The notes beneath the pieces are model-generated. The model was not told the DNA's origin. It saw nothing but the letters and a program-made list of their open reading frames with translations, and did no database searches. The position numbers and the translations under genes were made by a program. Below, piece after piece: positions 8,138-16,039 of a stretch of 62,505 nucleotides of DNA. The first letter of the stretch is position 1. Each line of letters opens with the position of its first letter. The DNA lies in contig NZ_QWKG01000022.1 of assembly GCF_009911595.1 (NCBI RefSeq), forward strand, positions 1 through 62,505. The letters run 5' to 3'. This stretch comes from Colidextribacter sp. OB.20. Lineage in GTDB: Bacteria > Bacillota > Clostridia > Oscillospirales > Oscillospiraceae.

Positions 8138-8226
8138 ATTGACCGCTCCGCTGCAGGCGGGGTGGTCAATTTGTTAAAACTCCCCCTGGAGCAGGCCGCT
8201 CTCGCGACGGCCCGCCCCAGGGGGAG
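8138..8226. terminator. Pair of terminator hairpins between TetR and symporter genes
   Basis: Two stem-loops separate the converging genes. The first (8138-8170, arms ATTGACC / GGTCAAT, then TTTGTT) serves the plus strand. The second (8180-8226, arms CTCCCCCTGG / CCAGGGGGAG) is followed on the minus strand by GTTTTAAC and serves the symporter gene. Confidence 0.65.
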
Positions 8227-8253
8227 AAATTCGTGTCACTATGGACAGATTAT

Positions 8254-9738
8254 TTATTTGTCCTCAGCGATGCGCTTTTTGTTGATCTCCTTCCACAGGG
8301 CCACGTCAACACCCTTCCAGGAGAGCTTGTCGGGGTTGTAGTAGGGGTCCTTGCCGGCCTTCATCTGCTCACGGTAGTCCTTGTACAGAGCGAAGGCCTT
8401 GGGGGACAGGGCCAGAACCACAACCATGTTGATCCAGGTGATGGAGCCCAGAGCCAGGTCGGCCAAACCCCAGGCCAGATCGGGGGCGGCGACGCCGTAG
8501 TAGCAGATCAGGGCGATCATGGCGATGCGGAGAACCCAGGTAGCGGTCTTGCGGATGCCTTCCTTGCCCTCGCCCTCGAAGACGTAGATCATGGCGGTCT
8601 CGGCCTCGTAGTAGTAGCTAATCAGGCAGGTGAAGGAGAACAGAGCCAGCATGATGGCGATGAAGGTGGGAGCGATGGCACCCATCACGGAACTGGCGGC
8701 CATCTGCACATAGAACACGCCGCCCTCTTCGCCGGCCAGCTGCTCAGCGAAGCGCTGGCTGGTGTAGCCGAACTTGGTGTTGTAGGCGTCGGTGAGGAGG
8801 ATCATCAGGCCGGAAGCGGTGCAGACGATGACGGTGTCCAGCCAAACGCCGGCGGCGTTGGCCATGCCCTGCTTCACGGGGTGGCTGGTCTCAGCGGCGG
8901 CTGCGGGGGGCATGGACTCGCCCATGCCGGAGGCGGAGGAGAAGGTGCCGCGCTTGACACCCTGCTGGATGGCGATGCCGATGCCGCCGCCGATGAGGGA
9001 CTTGGGCCCGAATGCGGACTGAACCACGATGCTGATCATGTGGGGAACCTCACCGATATTGATAATCAGGACGGCCACGGCGGCCAGCAGGTAGATGATC
9101 ACCATGGGAGGAACGATGAAGGAGGCCACAGTGCCGATGCGCTTCACGCCGCCGATAATGACCACGGCCATGATGGCGGCAATCACAATGGCGGTGGCGA
9201 TCATGGGAATACCAAGAGACTTCTGGAAGCCGTCAGCGATGGTATTGGTGGCGGCGGCGGGCATAAAGCAGCCGATGCCGATGAAGCTGACGAAGGCCAG
9301 GAAAATGGCGTAGGGCTTCCAGCCCAGGCCGCGCTCTGCGCAGTAGGGGCCGCCGCCGCGGTACTCGCCGTCAATCTTGGTCTTATACAGAGAGGACAGC
9401 ACGCACTCCACAAAACACACGGCGGAGTTGGTCATGCCGGCCAGGATCATCCAGAAGATGGCGCCGGGGCCGCCAGTGTAGATGGCGACGGCCACGCCGG
9501 CCACGTTGCCGGTGCCCACGCGCATGGCCATGGTGGTGCAGAAGGACGCGAAGGTGGAGATGCCGGATTCGGAGTCGCCCTTGTCCAGGATGCGCTTCCA
9601 CATATCGCCGAAGTGGGCGAACTGGAAGAAGCCCAAGCGAATGGTGAAGTACAGGCCGCTGCCCACGATCAGGATCAGCATACCCACGCCCCAGATAGGA
9701 CCGTTCAGCATACCGACAAAGTTGTTAAGAGCTTCCAT
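8254..9738 (-). CDS. Sodium:alanine symporter family transporter (AGCS)
   Basis: A 494-residue membrane protein with about eleven hydrophobic segments that imports a small neutral amino acid with sodium. Family marks include the MRVGTGNVAGVAVAIYTGG block near residue 75 and the HPVKQG motif in the middle. Its length and order of segments are normal for AGCS. GGGAGAAAG precedes the start. It differs strongly from the second AGCS gene at 12880, so the two likely carry different substrates (alanine, glycine, glutamine or similar). No partner gene points to a substrate here. Confidence 0.9.
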   Translation of the reverse strand: MEALNNFVGMLNGPIWGVGMLILIVGSGLYFTIRLGFFQFAHFGDMWKRILDKGDSESGISTFASFCTTMAMRVGTGNVAGVAVAIYTGGPGAIFWMILAGMTNSAVCFVECVLSSLYKTKIDGEYRGGGPYCAERGLGWKPYAIFLAFVSFIGIGCFMPAAATNTIADGFQKSLGIPMIATAIVIAAIMAVVIIGGVKRIGTVASFIVPPMVIIYLLAAVAVLIINIGEVPHMISIVVQSAFGPKSLIGGGIGIAIQQGVKRGTFSSASGMGESMPPAAAAETSHPVKQGMANAAGVWLDTVIVCTASGLMILLTDAYNTKFGYTSQRFAEQLAGEEGGVFYVQMAASSVMGAIAPTFIAIMLALFSFTCLISYYYEAETAMIYVFEGEGKEGIRKTATWVLRIAMIALICYYGVAAPDLAWGLADLALGSITWINMVVVLALSPKAFALYKDYREQMKAGKDPYYNPDKLSWKGVDVALWKEINKKRIAEDK

Positions 9739-10094
9739 AAAACTTTCTCCCTTTCTTTTTTGTATTGGTGCCGCGGAACACCATACAGGCGTTTCTCACA
9801 TTTTTTATGTACACTCCAGCAAAATGAACAATCAAAAAATATGAGAAACCAGAACCTTGTGGCAATTATAGCTAATTGTTACGAAAATGTAAAGGTAAAC
9901 ATTGTACTATACCTTATTCTATTTTTTCATGTATAGGCCAAAAATTTCCTCAGTGAGAGACTGGCGGGGAAAAGGGCCGCACGCCCCAGAGCTTTGTGGT
10001 TTTAGAAGGGGAGAGGCAGGAAAATTTTTGGTTGCTTTACCACTAACCATGTAGTATGCTGGGTTTATGAAAAGACGGAGAAGGAGTGTGCTTT
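9739..10094. other. AT-rich intergenic region between symporter and Rrf2 regulator
   Basis: No gene is seen. It holds the control regions of both divergent genes. For the Rrf2 gene, TTGCTT (10032-10037) with TATGCT 17 bp downstream is a plausible promoter. The AT-rich core around 9870-9945 has -10-like boxes on both strands that cannot be assigned. Confidence 0.5.
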
Positions 10095-10526
10095 ATGCTG
10101 ATTTCCACAAAGGGACGCTACGCCCTGCGGGTCATGGCCGACCTGGCGGAGCACCAGGCGGAGGGGTTTATCCCGCTGAAGGAGATCGCGGAGCGGCAGA
10201 ATATTTCGGAGAAATATCTGGAGAGCATTGTCAAGCTGCTGGTGAAGGCCAGACTGCTGGGCAGCCTGCGGGGCAAGGGGGGCGGCTATAAGCTGGTCAA
10301 GCCGGCGGAGCAGTACAGCGTCGGCTCCATCCTGCGGCTGACGGAGGCCACCCTGGCGCCGGTGTCCTGTCTGGAGCAGGGGGCAGAGGCCTGCCCAAGG
10401 GCGGCGGAGTGCTGCACCCTCGCCATGTGGAACGGGCTGAATCAGGTGATCAACGACTATCTGGACAATATTACCGTCGCGGACCTGGCGCGCCCGGGGG
10501 CGGCCGGGAGCGGCCAGATCATTTAG
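10095..10526 (+). CDS. Rrf2-family transcriptional regulator
   Basis: This 143-residue winged-helix regulator starts at ATG 10095 behind AAGGAG; a GTG 9 nt upstream is in frame but overlaps that site. MLISTKGRYALRVM and the recognition helix (NISEKYLESIVKLL) are typical of Rrf2/IscR/CymR. It has cysteines in the wing region (C-x7-C-x5-C in SCLEQGAEACPRAAECC), the place where IscR-type proteins bind an Fe-S cluster. It is therefore likely a sensor of Fe-S, redox or cysteine status rather than a cluster-free CymR. Target genes are not evident nearby. Confidence 0.88.
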   Translation: MLISTKGRYALRVMADLAEHQAEGFIPLKEIAERQNISEKYLESIVKLLVKARLLGSLRGKGGGYKLVKPAEQYSVGSILRLTEATLAPVSCLEQGAEACPRAAECCTLAMWNGLNQVINDYLDNITVADLARPGAAGSGQII

Positions 10527-10556
10527 AGCGAGGTGCGGAATTATTGACAGCGGCCT

Positions 10557-10580
10557 GTAGGGGCGGACATTGTCCGCCCG
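10557..10580 (+). repeat. Short GC-rich palindromic repeat (copy 1)
   Basis: GTAGGGGCGG-ACATTGT-CCGCCCG is one member of a palindromic family found at least a dozen times in this window. It lies just after the Rrf2 gene. Confidence 0.8.
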
Positions 10581-10606
10581 CTCTACCGATACACACCGCA
10601 TGATCG

Positions 10607-10629
10607 AGGGGCGCACATTGTGCGCCCCT
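10607..10629 (+). repeat. Short GC-rich palindromic repeat (copy 2)
   Basis: AGGGGCGCAC-ATT-GTGCGCCCCT is a perfect palindrome with a short centre; it is the GCGCAC subtype of the same family and sits 26 bp after copy 1. Confidence 0.8.
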
Positions 10630-10650
10630 GCATGATGCAGCAAGGGACAG

Positions 10651-10693
10651 AACCGGCGCCGGAGGACCCGCGAGCCTCCGGCACCGGTTTTTC
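10651..10693 (+). terminator. Terminator after the Rrf2 gene
   Basis: The arms ACCGGCGCCGGAGG and CCTCCGGCACCGGT flank a 9-nt loop and are followed by TTTTTCTT on the plus strand. It reaches to the stop codon of the converging LysR gene. Confidence 0.8.
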
Positions 10694-10694
10694 T

Positions 10695-11612
10695 TCAGGA
10701 CAGCCGCTGCTTCAAATCGCCGAGAAACTCCAGGGTAATCCGGTTGAGCTGGATGCCGGTGGGGAGGACGTAGCCAAATTCCAGAAGCCCCTCGCAGTCC
10801 TCAATGGGGATGGAGACCACCTGGTAGGAGGCTTGCTGCATGGTGAAATCCTGAATGCCGATGGAGTAGAAGTCGGTTTTGGACAGCAGGTGGAGCAGGG
10901 AGGCCCGGGTGACAATGTACACAATGCGGGGGTTGGCGCTGAGGTTGAAATGGGACCCCTGAGAGAACAGCTCATAGGTGAAATCCTCGAACTGGCCCTC
11001 GTAGCGGACAAATCCATAGCCCGACAGAGCCTCCAGTGTTACCGGCCTTTCCCCCAGCAGGAGGGGGTGATGCTTGGAGATGAGGATGTGGGGCGTCATC
11101 CGGGCCAGGGGGTGGTACTCCAGCTGGTGCTGGTGAAACAGGGACAGGATGTTCTCCCGCTGGCTCTGGCTGAAGTGGAGAACGCCGATGTCCGCCCGGT
11201 GGTTGTATACGTCCTCCATCACGTCGATGGGGTCCCCCTCCTGGAGGCGGTGGGCATAGGCGGGCAGCTCCTTGTGCTGGAGCACCGTCTGGATAAAGCT
11301 CTCCATGATATGGGAGTATTTTGTCATGGAGACCGACAGGGAGACGTCTTGCAGGACGCTGGCCTCCGGCCGGTGGAACATGCCGGCCATCTCGGCCAGC
11401 ACACGCTGGGCCCGGCGCTGAAATTCGATGCCCTCCGGAGTCAGGGTGACGCCGTGATTGGAGCGGGTGAACAGGGGTGCGCCGGCGCTCTGCTCCAGGT
11501 CCCGGATAATTTTGCCAAGGTGGGGCTGGGAGATGAACAGGGCCTGGGCCGCACGGTTGATGGAGCCCATCTGGGCGACGGTATTAAAATATTCCAAGTG
11601 CTTTAAGTCCAA
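10695..11612 (-). CDS. LysR-family transcriptional regulator
   Basis: The 305-residue protein has a LysR helix-turn-helix in residues 1-60 (MDLKHLEYFNTVAQMGSINR) and an effector domain after it. The start is TTG at 11612 with GGGAGG upstream; no ATG fits better. It is divergent from the glutaminase-symporter operon (11913-14280), 300 bp apart, so regulation of glutamine use is the simplest guess. A -10-like TACAAT lies upstream on the minus strand. The effector is unknown. Confidence 0.88.
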   Translation of the reverse strand: MDLKHLEYFNTVAQMGSINRAAQALFISQPHLGKIIRDLEQSAGAPLFTRSNHGVTLTPEGIEFQRRAQRVLAEMAGMFHRPEASVLQDVSLSVSMTKYSHIMESFIQTVLQHKELPAYAHRLQEGDPIDVMEDVYNHRADIGVLHFSQSQRENILSLFHQHQLEYHPLARMTPHILISKHHPLLLGERPVTLEALSGYGFVRYEGQFEDFTYELFSQGSHFNLSANPRIVYIVTRASLLHLLSKTDFYSIGIQDFTMQQASYQVVSIPIEDCEGLLEFGYVLPTGIQLNRITLEFLGDLKQRLS

Positions 11613-11757
11613 AACAAACGGCCTCCCTCGCTGTATTTCCTTTAGGCTATTGTATCACAAATGGCCCCTGTTGTGCACATTAAATAAATGTTTCGTTAAA
11701 ACTATTATGAATATCGGTTAGTTCAATCAGAAACTATTCAAAAGTTGAGTTCTGTGC

Positions 11758-11763
11758 TATAAT
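11758..11763 (+). promoter_or_regulatory. -10 element for glsA leader
   Basis: A perfect TATAAT at 11758-11763 has no good -35 box, which suits activation by the divergent LysR protein. The transcript would carry a leader of about 140 nt before glsA. Confidence 0.5.
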
Positions 11764-11797
11764 ATCACCAAACCGGACATTTGAGGCGGGGGCTTTT

Positions 11798-11857
11798 ATG
11801 TGCAAAATACCTGCTCCAAGTGCCGAAACGGCAGACAGGATCGGCGCGCCGGTCTGA
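11798..11857 (+). CDS. Possible 19-residue leader peptide upstream of glsA
   Basis: ATG at 11798 lies 6 nt behind the purine-rich GAGGCGGGGG and opens a 19-codon frame (MCKIPAPSAETADRIGAPV) ending at TGA 11857. The stop is next to a perfect 12-bp hairpin (11860-11886). This could be a translated leader, but there is no run of a regulatory amino acid and no proof of translation. Confidence 0.3.
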   Translation: MCKIPAPSAETADRIGAPV

Positions 11858-11859
11858 GA

Positions 11860-11886
11860 CGGCTTTTGCAGGGCAAAAGCCGTCCG
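11860..11886 (+). promoter_or_regulatory. Leader hairpin upstream of glsA
   Basis: GACGGCTTTTGC and GCAAAAGCCGTC pair perfectly around a 3-nt loop, 27 nt before the glsA start codon. No U-run follows, so a role in mRNA stability or translation is more likely than termination. Confidence 0.6.
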
Positions 11887-11912
11887 AACTCAAGGGAAAG
11901 GGTGTGTTCAGT

Positions 11913-12833
11913 ATGGATGAAGCTTTTCTGAAACAAGCGCTGGAGTTTGGGCAGCCCTATACGGAGCGGGGGGAGGTGGCCAGCTACATCCCGGAGCTGA
12001 GCAAGGCGGACGGCAGAGAGCTGGGCATCTGCGTCCGGCCCATCGGCGGAGAGACGGTGCGCTGCGGAGTCTGGAACCGCCGGTTTACCATCCAGAGCAT
12101 CTCCAAGGTGGTCAATCTGGCCATGGCTCTGGAGCGCTTCGGCTTCGACGCAGTTTTCCACAAAACCAAGATGGAGCCCTCCGGCGCCTCGTTCAACTCC
12201 ATGTCCCGCATCTCGGATACAGAGGATATCCCCTTCAACCCTCTGGTCAATTCCGGGGCCATCGCTATCGTGGAGCTGCTGGGTCCTGTGGGGCTGGAGG
12301 GGATGCTGTCGGCCTTCCGGGGCCTGTGCAGCGACCCGGATATCACCATGGATGAGGCGGTATTCCAGTCCGAGTGGACTCACAGTGCCCGCAACCGTTC
12401 CCTGGCCTATCTGCTCCAGAGCAAGGGGCTGATCGGGGAGAATGTGGATGAGACCCTGCGGCTGTATACTCAGCTGTGTTCGCTGAGCGTAACGGCCGGC
12501 AGCCTGGCTAACCTGGGTATGCTGCTGGCAAACGGCGGCGTACAGCCGGAAACCGGGCGCAGACTTTTAAAGGAGGAGGTGGTGCGCACAACCTTGACCA
12601 TGATGCTGACCTGCGGTATGTACGACGGCAGCGGCGAGTTCGCCGTGCGGGTGGGCCTTCCCAGCAAGAGCGGCGTGGGAGGGGGCATCCTGTCGGTCGT
12701 CCCAGGTGAGATGGGCATCGGCGTATACGGGCCCAGCCTGGACAGCAAGGGCAACAGCGTGGCGGGGCAGCGGGTGCTGGAGTATATCTCCCGCACAGAG
12801 AAGCTGCATATCCTGGATCGGTACACGCGATGA
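11913..12833 (+). CDS. glsA: Glutaminase
   Basis: This 306-residue enzyme hydrolyses L-glutamine to glutamate and ammonia. It has the serine-dependent beta-lactamase-like glutaminase fold: the catalytic S62-x-x-K65 is in FTIQSISKVVNLA, and the family blocks NSGAIA and SGVGGGI are present. The length is as in YbaS/YlaM-type enzymes. The start at 11913 matches family N-termini; the frame is open 44 codons further but without homology. It is followed 46 bp on by a sodium symporter gene, which would supply glutamine. Ammonia release may also help acid tolerance. Confidence 0.93.
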   Translation: MDEAFLKQALEFGQPYTERGEVASYIPELSKADGRELGICVRPIGGETVRCGVWNRRFTIQSISKVVNLAMALERFGFDAVFHKTKMEPSGASFNSMSRISDTEDIPFNPLVNSGAIAIVELLGPVGLEGMLSAFRGLCSDPDITMDEAVFQSEWTHSARNRSLAYLLQSKGLIGENVDETLRLYTQLCSLSVTAGSLANLGMLLANGGVQPETGRRLLKEEVVRTTLTMMLTCGMYDGSGEFAVRVGLPSKSGVGGGILSVVPGEMGIGVYGPSLDSKGNSVAGQRVLEYISRTEKLHILDRYTR

Positions 12834-12879
12834 CCGATCCCCGCGTTCCAAAATTTTATGAAAGAGAGAGGGAAGAACT

Positions 12880-14280
12880 ATGGAATTATTTTCTACCATA
12901 ATCGGTACGCTCAGCAACTGGATGTACAGCTACATCCTGATTATCATGCTGCTGGGCGTGGGCCTCTACTTCACCTTCCGGAGTAAGCTGATTCAGCTTC
13001 GGCTGCTGGGAGAGTCCATCCGGGTGGTCAGTGAGAAGCCCAAGGATGCCAACTCCGTCTCTGCCTTCCAGGCCCTGATGGTGTCCACCGCCTCCCGCGT
13101 TGGCACCGGCAACATCGTGGGTGTGGCCAACGCCATCGCCATCGGCGGCTACGGCGCTGTGTTTTGGATGTGGATCACCGCTCTGGTGGGCGGGGCCTCC
13201 GCCTTTGTAGAGAGCACTTTGGCCCAGATCTATAAGAAAAAGGACCCCGAGGGCGGCAGCTACGGCGGCCCCGCCTACTACATTGAGGCGGCCCTCCACA
13301 GCCGCGTGCTGGGCGTCATCTTTGCCATTATCCTGATCGCCACCTATGCCGGCGGCTTCAATATGGCTGCCTCCTTCAATCTGATTGACAGCTTTAAGAG
13401 CTACAGCTTCTACAGCGACTCCATCCCTCTCATCGGCGGTGCGCTGCTGGCCATCCTGGTGGGTGTGTGTATCTTCGGCGGCGGCAAGCGCATCGTTAAG
13501 GTCACCGGCGTCATGGTTCCCGTAATGGGCGTCATCTACATCCTGCTGTCTCTGGTCGTGGTTGTGCTGAACATCGGCCAGGTGCCCATGGTCATAGGCA
13601 AAATTTTCTCCGAGGCCTTCAATTTCCGGGCTATCTTCGGCGGCTTCGCCGGCTCCGCCCTGATGCAGGGCATCAAGCGCGGCCTGTATTCCAATGAGGC
13701 CGGCGTGGGCTCCGCGCCCAACGCCGCCGCCGATGTCAGCCACCCCGTGAAGCAGGGCTTGGTCCAGATGCTGTCTGTCTTTATCGACACTATCCTGATC
13801 TGTACCGCCACCGCGCTCATGGCCCTGTGCACCGGTATTGTGCCCTCTGAGAGCCTGAAGGGAGCCCCCTTTGTCCAGGCCTCCCTGGCTAACGTCTTCG
13901 GCGCGATTGGCCCCTACTTCATCACCTTAGCCCTGCTGCTCTTCGCCTTCACCACCCTGCTGGGCAATCTGTACTACTGTGACGGCGCTCTGAACTACGT
14001 CGCCGGCCATACTTTAAGCAAGACCAGCAAAACCATCTTCAACCTGGCCGCTATTGTGATTGTGTTTGTCGGCGCTCAGCTGGACTTCGGTCTGATCTGG
14101 GACACCGCTGATGTGCTTATGGGCTTTATGGCTATCGTTAACCTGCCTGTGATCGTGATCCTGGGCGGCACCGCCTTGAAGGCGCTGAAGGACTATACCG
14201 ACCAGCGGGCCGCAGGCAAAGACCCCGCCTTCAAGGCGGCCTCCATTGGTCTGAAGGAAAAAACGGATTTCTGGAACTGA
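12880..14280 (+). CDS. Sodium:amino acid symporter (AGCS), probable glutamine importer
   Basis: A 466-residue membrane protein of the AGCS family with about ten to eleven transmembrane segments. It has the family block ASRVGTGNIVGVANAIAIGG near residue 72 and SHPVKQG in the middle. A ribosome site (AGAGAGGG) precedes the start. Its place in an operon with glutaminase, as for glutaminase/AlsT pairs in Firmicutes, points to glutamine import. It is not a recent copy of the AGCS gene at 8254. Confidence 0.9.
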   Translation: MELFSTIIGTLSNWMYSYILIIMLLGVGLYFTFRSKLIQLRLLGESIRVVSEKPKDANSVSAFQALMVSTASRVGTGNIVGVANAIAIGGYGAVFWMWITALVGGASAFVESTLAQIYKKKDPEGGSYGGPAYYIEAALHSRVLGVIFAIILIATYAGGFNMAASFNLIDSFKSYSFYSDSIPLIGGALLAILVGVCIFGGGKRIVKVTGVMVPVMGVIYILLSLVVVVLNIGQVPMVIGKIFSEAFNFRAIFGGFAGSALMQGIKRGLYSNEAGVGSAPNAAADVSHPVKQGLVQMLSVFIDTILICTATALMALCTGIVPSESLKGAPFVQASLANVFGAIGPYFITLALLLFAFTTLLGNLYYCDGALNYVAGHTLSKTSKTIFNLAAIVIVFVGAQLDFGLIWDTADVLMGFMAIVNLPVIVILGGTALKALKDYTDQRAAGKDPAFKAASIGLKEKTDFWN

Positions 14281-14301
14281 TTTGGCGTGATCCAATAACA
14301 A

Positions 14302-14340
14302 CGGGAGCGGTCCCCCATATGGGGCCGCTCCCGGTTTGTT
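14302..14340. terminator. Terminator after the glsA-symporter operon
   Basis: CGGGAGCGG-TCCCC and GGGG-CCGCTCCCG form a long stem with a 5-nt loop, followed by TTTGTT. It also lies at the end of the converging pyrophosphatase gene. Confidence 0.75.
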
Positions 14341-16009
14341 ACTCCTGTTCCAGCTTGATGGTACTGATGAGACGGGGAATCATCTGCTTTTTCCGGCTGA
14401 CAATCCCAGGCAGGGTGATCACGCCCCCCTCCGGTCGGACACCGAAGGCCTTGGCGATCAGCTCCTCCGCCCCGGAGCCGGCTGTGAGCAGCTCGGTGCT
14501 GGAGTGGCGGGCGTCGGTGAACATGTAGAAGATGTAGTCCAGCCGCTGTTTGGCCAGGGCCTCGGAGAGGTAGGGGCCCACCAGAGCCTGGGCGGCCTTG
14601 CGGTTTTTCTCTGTCATATAGATGCCCTGGCCCACGCCGAAGCGGATGTCTCCACTGGTGAAAATCTTATAGTCGCCGTTAAAGACCTCCGCCGCCGTCT
14701 TACCTGATACGTCGCCCCCGTGGGCGAACATGTCGTCGGCATAGGCCTCCAGGTCCACCCCGGCCAGCGGGGCCAGCTCCCGGGCGGCCCGCTCGTCCGC
14801 GGAGGTGCAGGTGGGGCTGCGGAACATGAGGGTGTCGGACAAAATGGCGGACAGCAGCAGCCCGGCGACGGTGGGGGAGATGTCCACGCCGTTTTCCCGG
14901 TACATCTGATAGACAATGGTGCAGGTGCACCCCACGGGGACGTTGCGGAAATACACCGGGCCGTCGGTCTCGAAGGCGCCGATGCGGTGGTGGTCGATAA
15001 TCTCCAGCACCTCGGCCTCCTCGATGCCCTCCACCGCCTGGCTCTTCTCGTTGTGGTCCACCAGGATCAGCTGTTTTTTGTGCAGGTTCAGCATGTTCCG
15101 GCGGGAGACCACGCCGATGTATTTTCCGTCCTCATCCAGCACCGGGAAGTAGCGGAAGCGGACGGTGGCCATCACCTTGGTGGCCGATTCCACCGGGGTG
15201 TGCAGGGTGAAGGTGAGCAGGTTCCCGGTGGACATGAAGTGGCGGATAGGCACCGCCTGACTGATAATCTGCCCGGCGGCGTAGGTGCTCATGCTGGTGG
15301 TAATAATCATGCAGCCCTTTTCCTCGGCCAGCATACAGATGGTCCGGGGGACCTTGCTCTCGTTGCACACAATGATGCAGCCTGCGTCCATCTCCAGGGC
15401 GGCCAGCTGGCTCTCGCTGCGGCTGCTGACAATGGCGATGTCTCCGGGGGAGACGGCGTTCTCGATCTGCTCGGCGCTCCCCGCGCCGATAATAACCCGG
15501 CCCTCCACCGTTTTGCCCGTCACATCCCCCACCAGGACAGTGCCGTTCAGGATGTCCAGAATGTTCTGATAGCTGGTCCGGGCCTGGCGCAGGGTGTTGG
15601 GGTCGATGCCGTCCATGTTGGCGGTGGCCACGTCCTTGACGGTGATGACTCCCTTCAGCTCCCGGCCGCCGTCCACCACGCACAGGGTATCCAGCTCCTG
15701 GTCCCGCATGGTCATCCAGGCCCGGCGCAGGCTCATCTCCCCATCCACACCCGGGGCGGGACGGATATCCACGTCCCGGATGTGAGGGCTGACGTCGGTG
15801 TACAGCTGGGGCAGAGGGACCTTGAAGTAGTCCAGCACGAACTCGGTCTCCCGGTTGATGAGGCCGGCCCGGCAGGGCTTGCAGGGGCGGTCAGGGTCCA
15901 GGATGTTTTTCAGATTGCTGTAGGCGATGGCGGAGCAGATGGAGTCGGTGTCTGGGTTCCGGTGCCCGATGACCTTGATGGGGCGGCGGTTCACGCTCTG
16001 ATCGCTCAT
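14339..16009 (-). CDS. ppaC: Manganese-dependent inorganic pyrophosphatase with CBS and DRTGG domains
   Basis: This 556-residue cytosolic enzyme hydrolyses pyrophosphate. The DHH-family metal sites are visible: H16, D20 and D22 in GHRNPDTDS, then VDHNE, and the DHH motif in IIDHHRIGAFE. A regulatory insert with two CBS segments (LDTLCVVDGGRELKGVIT, and FPVLDEDGKYIGVVSR) around a DRTGG domain makes it longer than plain PpaC (about 310 residues). Such CBS-PPases of Clostridia are controlled by adenine nucleotides. GGAAGGA lies upstream of the start. Confidence 0.92.
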   Translation of the reverse strand: MSDQSVNRRPIKVIGHRNPDTDSICSAIAYSNLKNILDPDRPCKPCRAGLINRETEFVLDYFKVPLPQLYTDVSPHIRDVDIRPAPGVDGEMSLRRAWMTMRDQELDTLCVVDGGRELKGVITVKDVATANMDGIDPNTLRQARTSYQNILDILNGTVLVGDVTGKTVEGRVIIGAGSAEQIENAVSPGDIAIVSSRSESQLAALEMDAGCIIVCNESKVPRTICMLAEEKGCMIITTSMSTYAAGQIISQAVPIRHFMSTGNLLTFTLHTPVESATKVMATVRFRYFPVLDEDGKYIGVVSRRNMLNLHKKQLILVDHNEKSQAVEGIEEAEVLEIIDHHRIGAFETDGPVYFRNVPVGCTCTIVYQMYRENGVDISPTVAGLLLSAILSDTLMFRSPTCTSADERAARELAPLAGVDLEAYADDMFAHGGDVSGKTAAEVFNGDYKIFTSGDIRFGVGQGIYMTEKNRKAAQALVGPYLSEALAKQRLDYIFYMFTDARHSSTELLTAGSGAEELIAKAFGVRPEGGVITLPGIVSRKKQMIPRLISTIKLEQE

Positions 16010-16039
16010 AGCTGTTTCATTCCTTCCAAATGGCGGGGG

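Noticed and set aside
8233-9936. Plus-strand open frame of 567 codons opposite the first symporter
   Set aside because: Antisense shadow, rich in Gly/His/Asp, no family match and no start context.
11764-11912. Glutamine or other known riboswitch in the glsA leader
   Set aside because: No known aptamer core could be matched; only a plain hairpin is seen.
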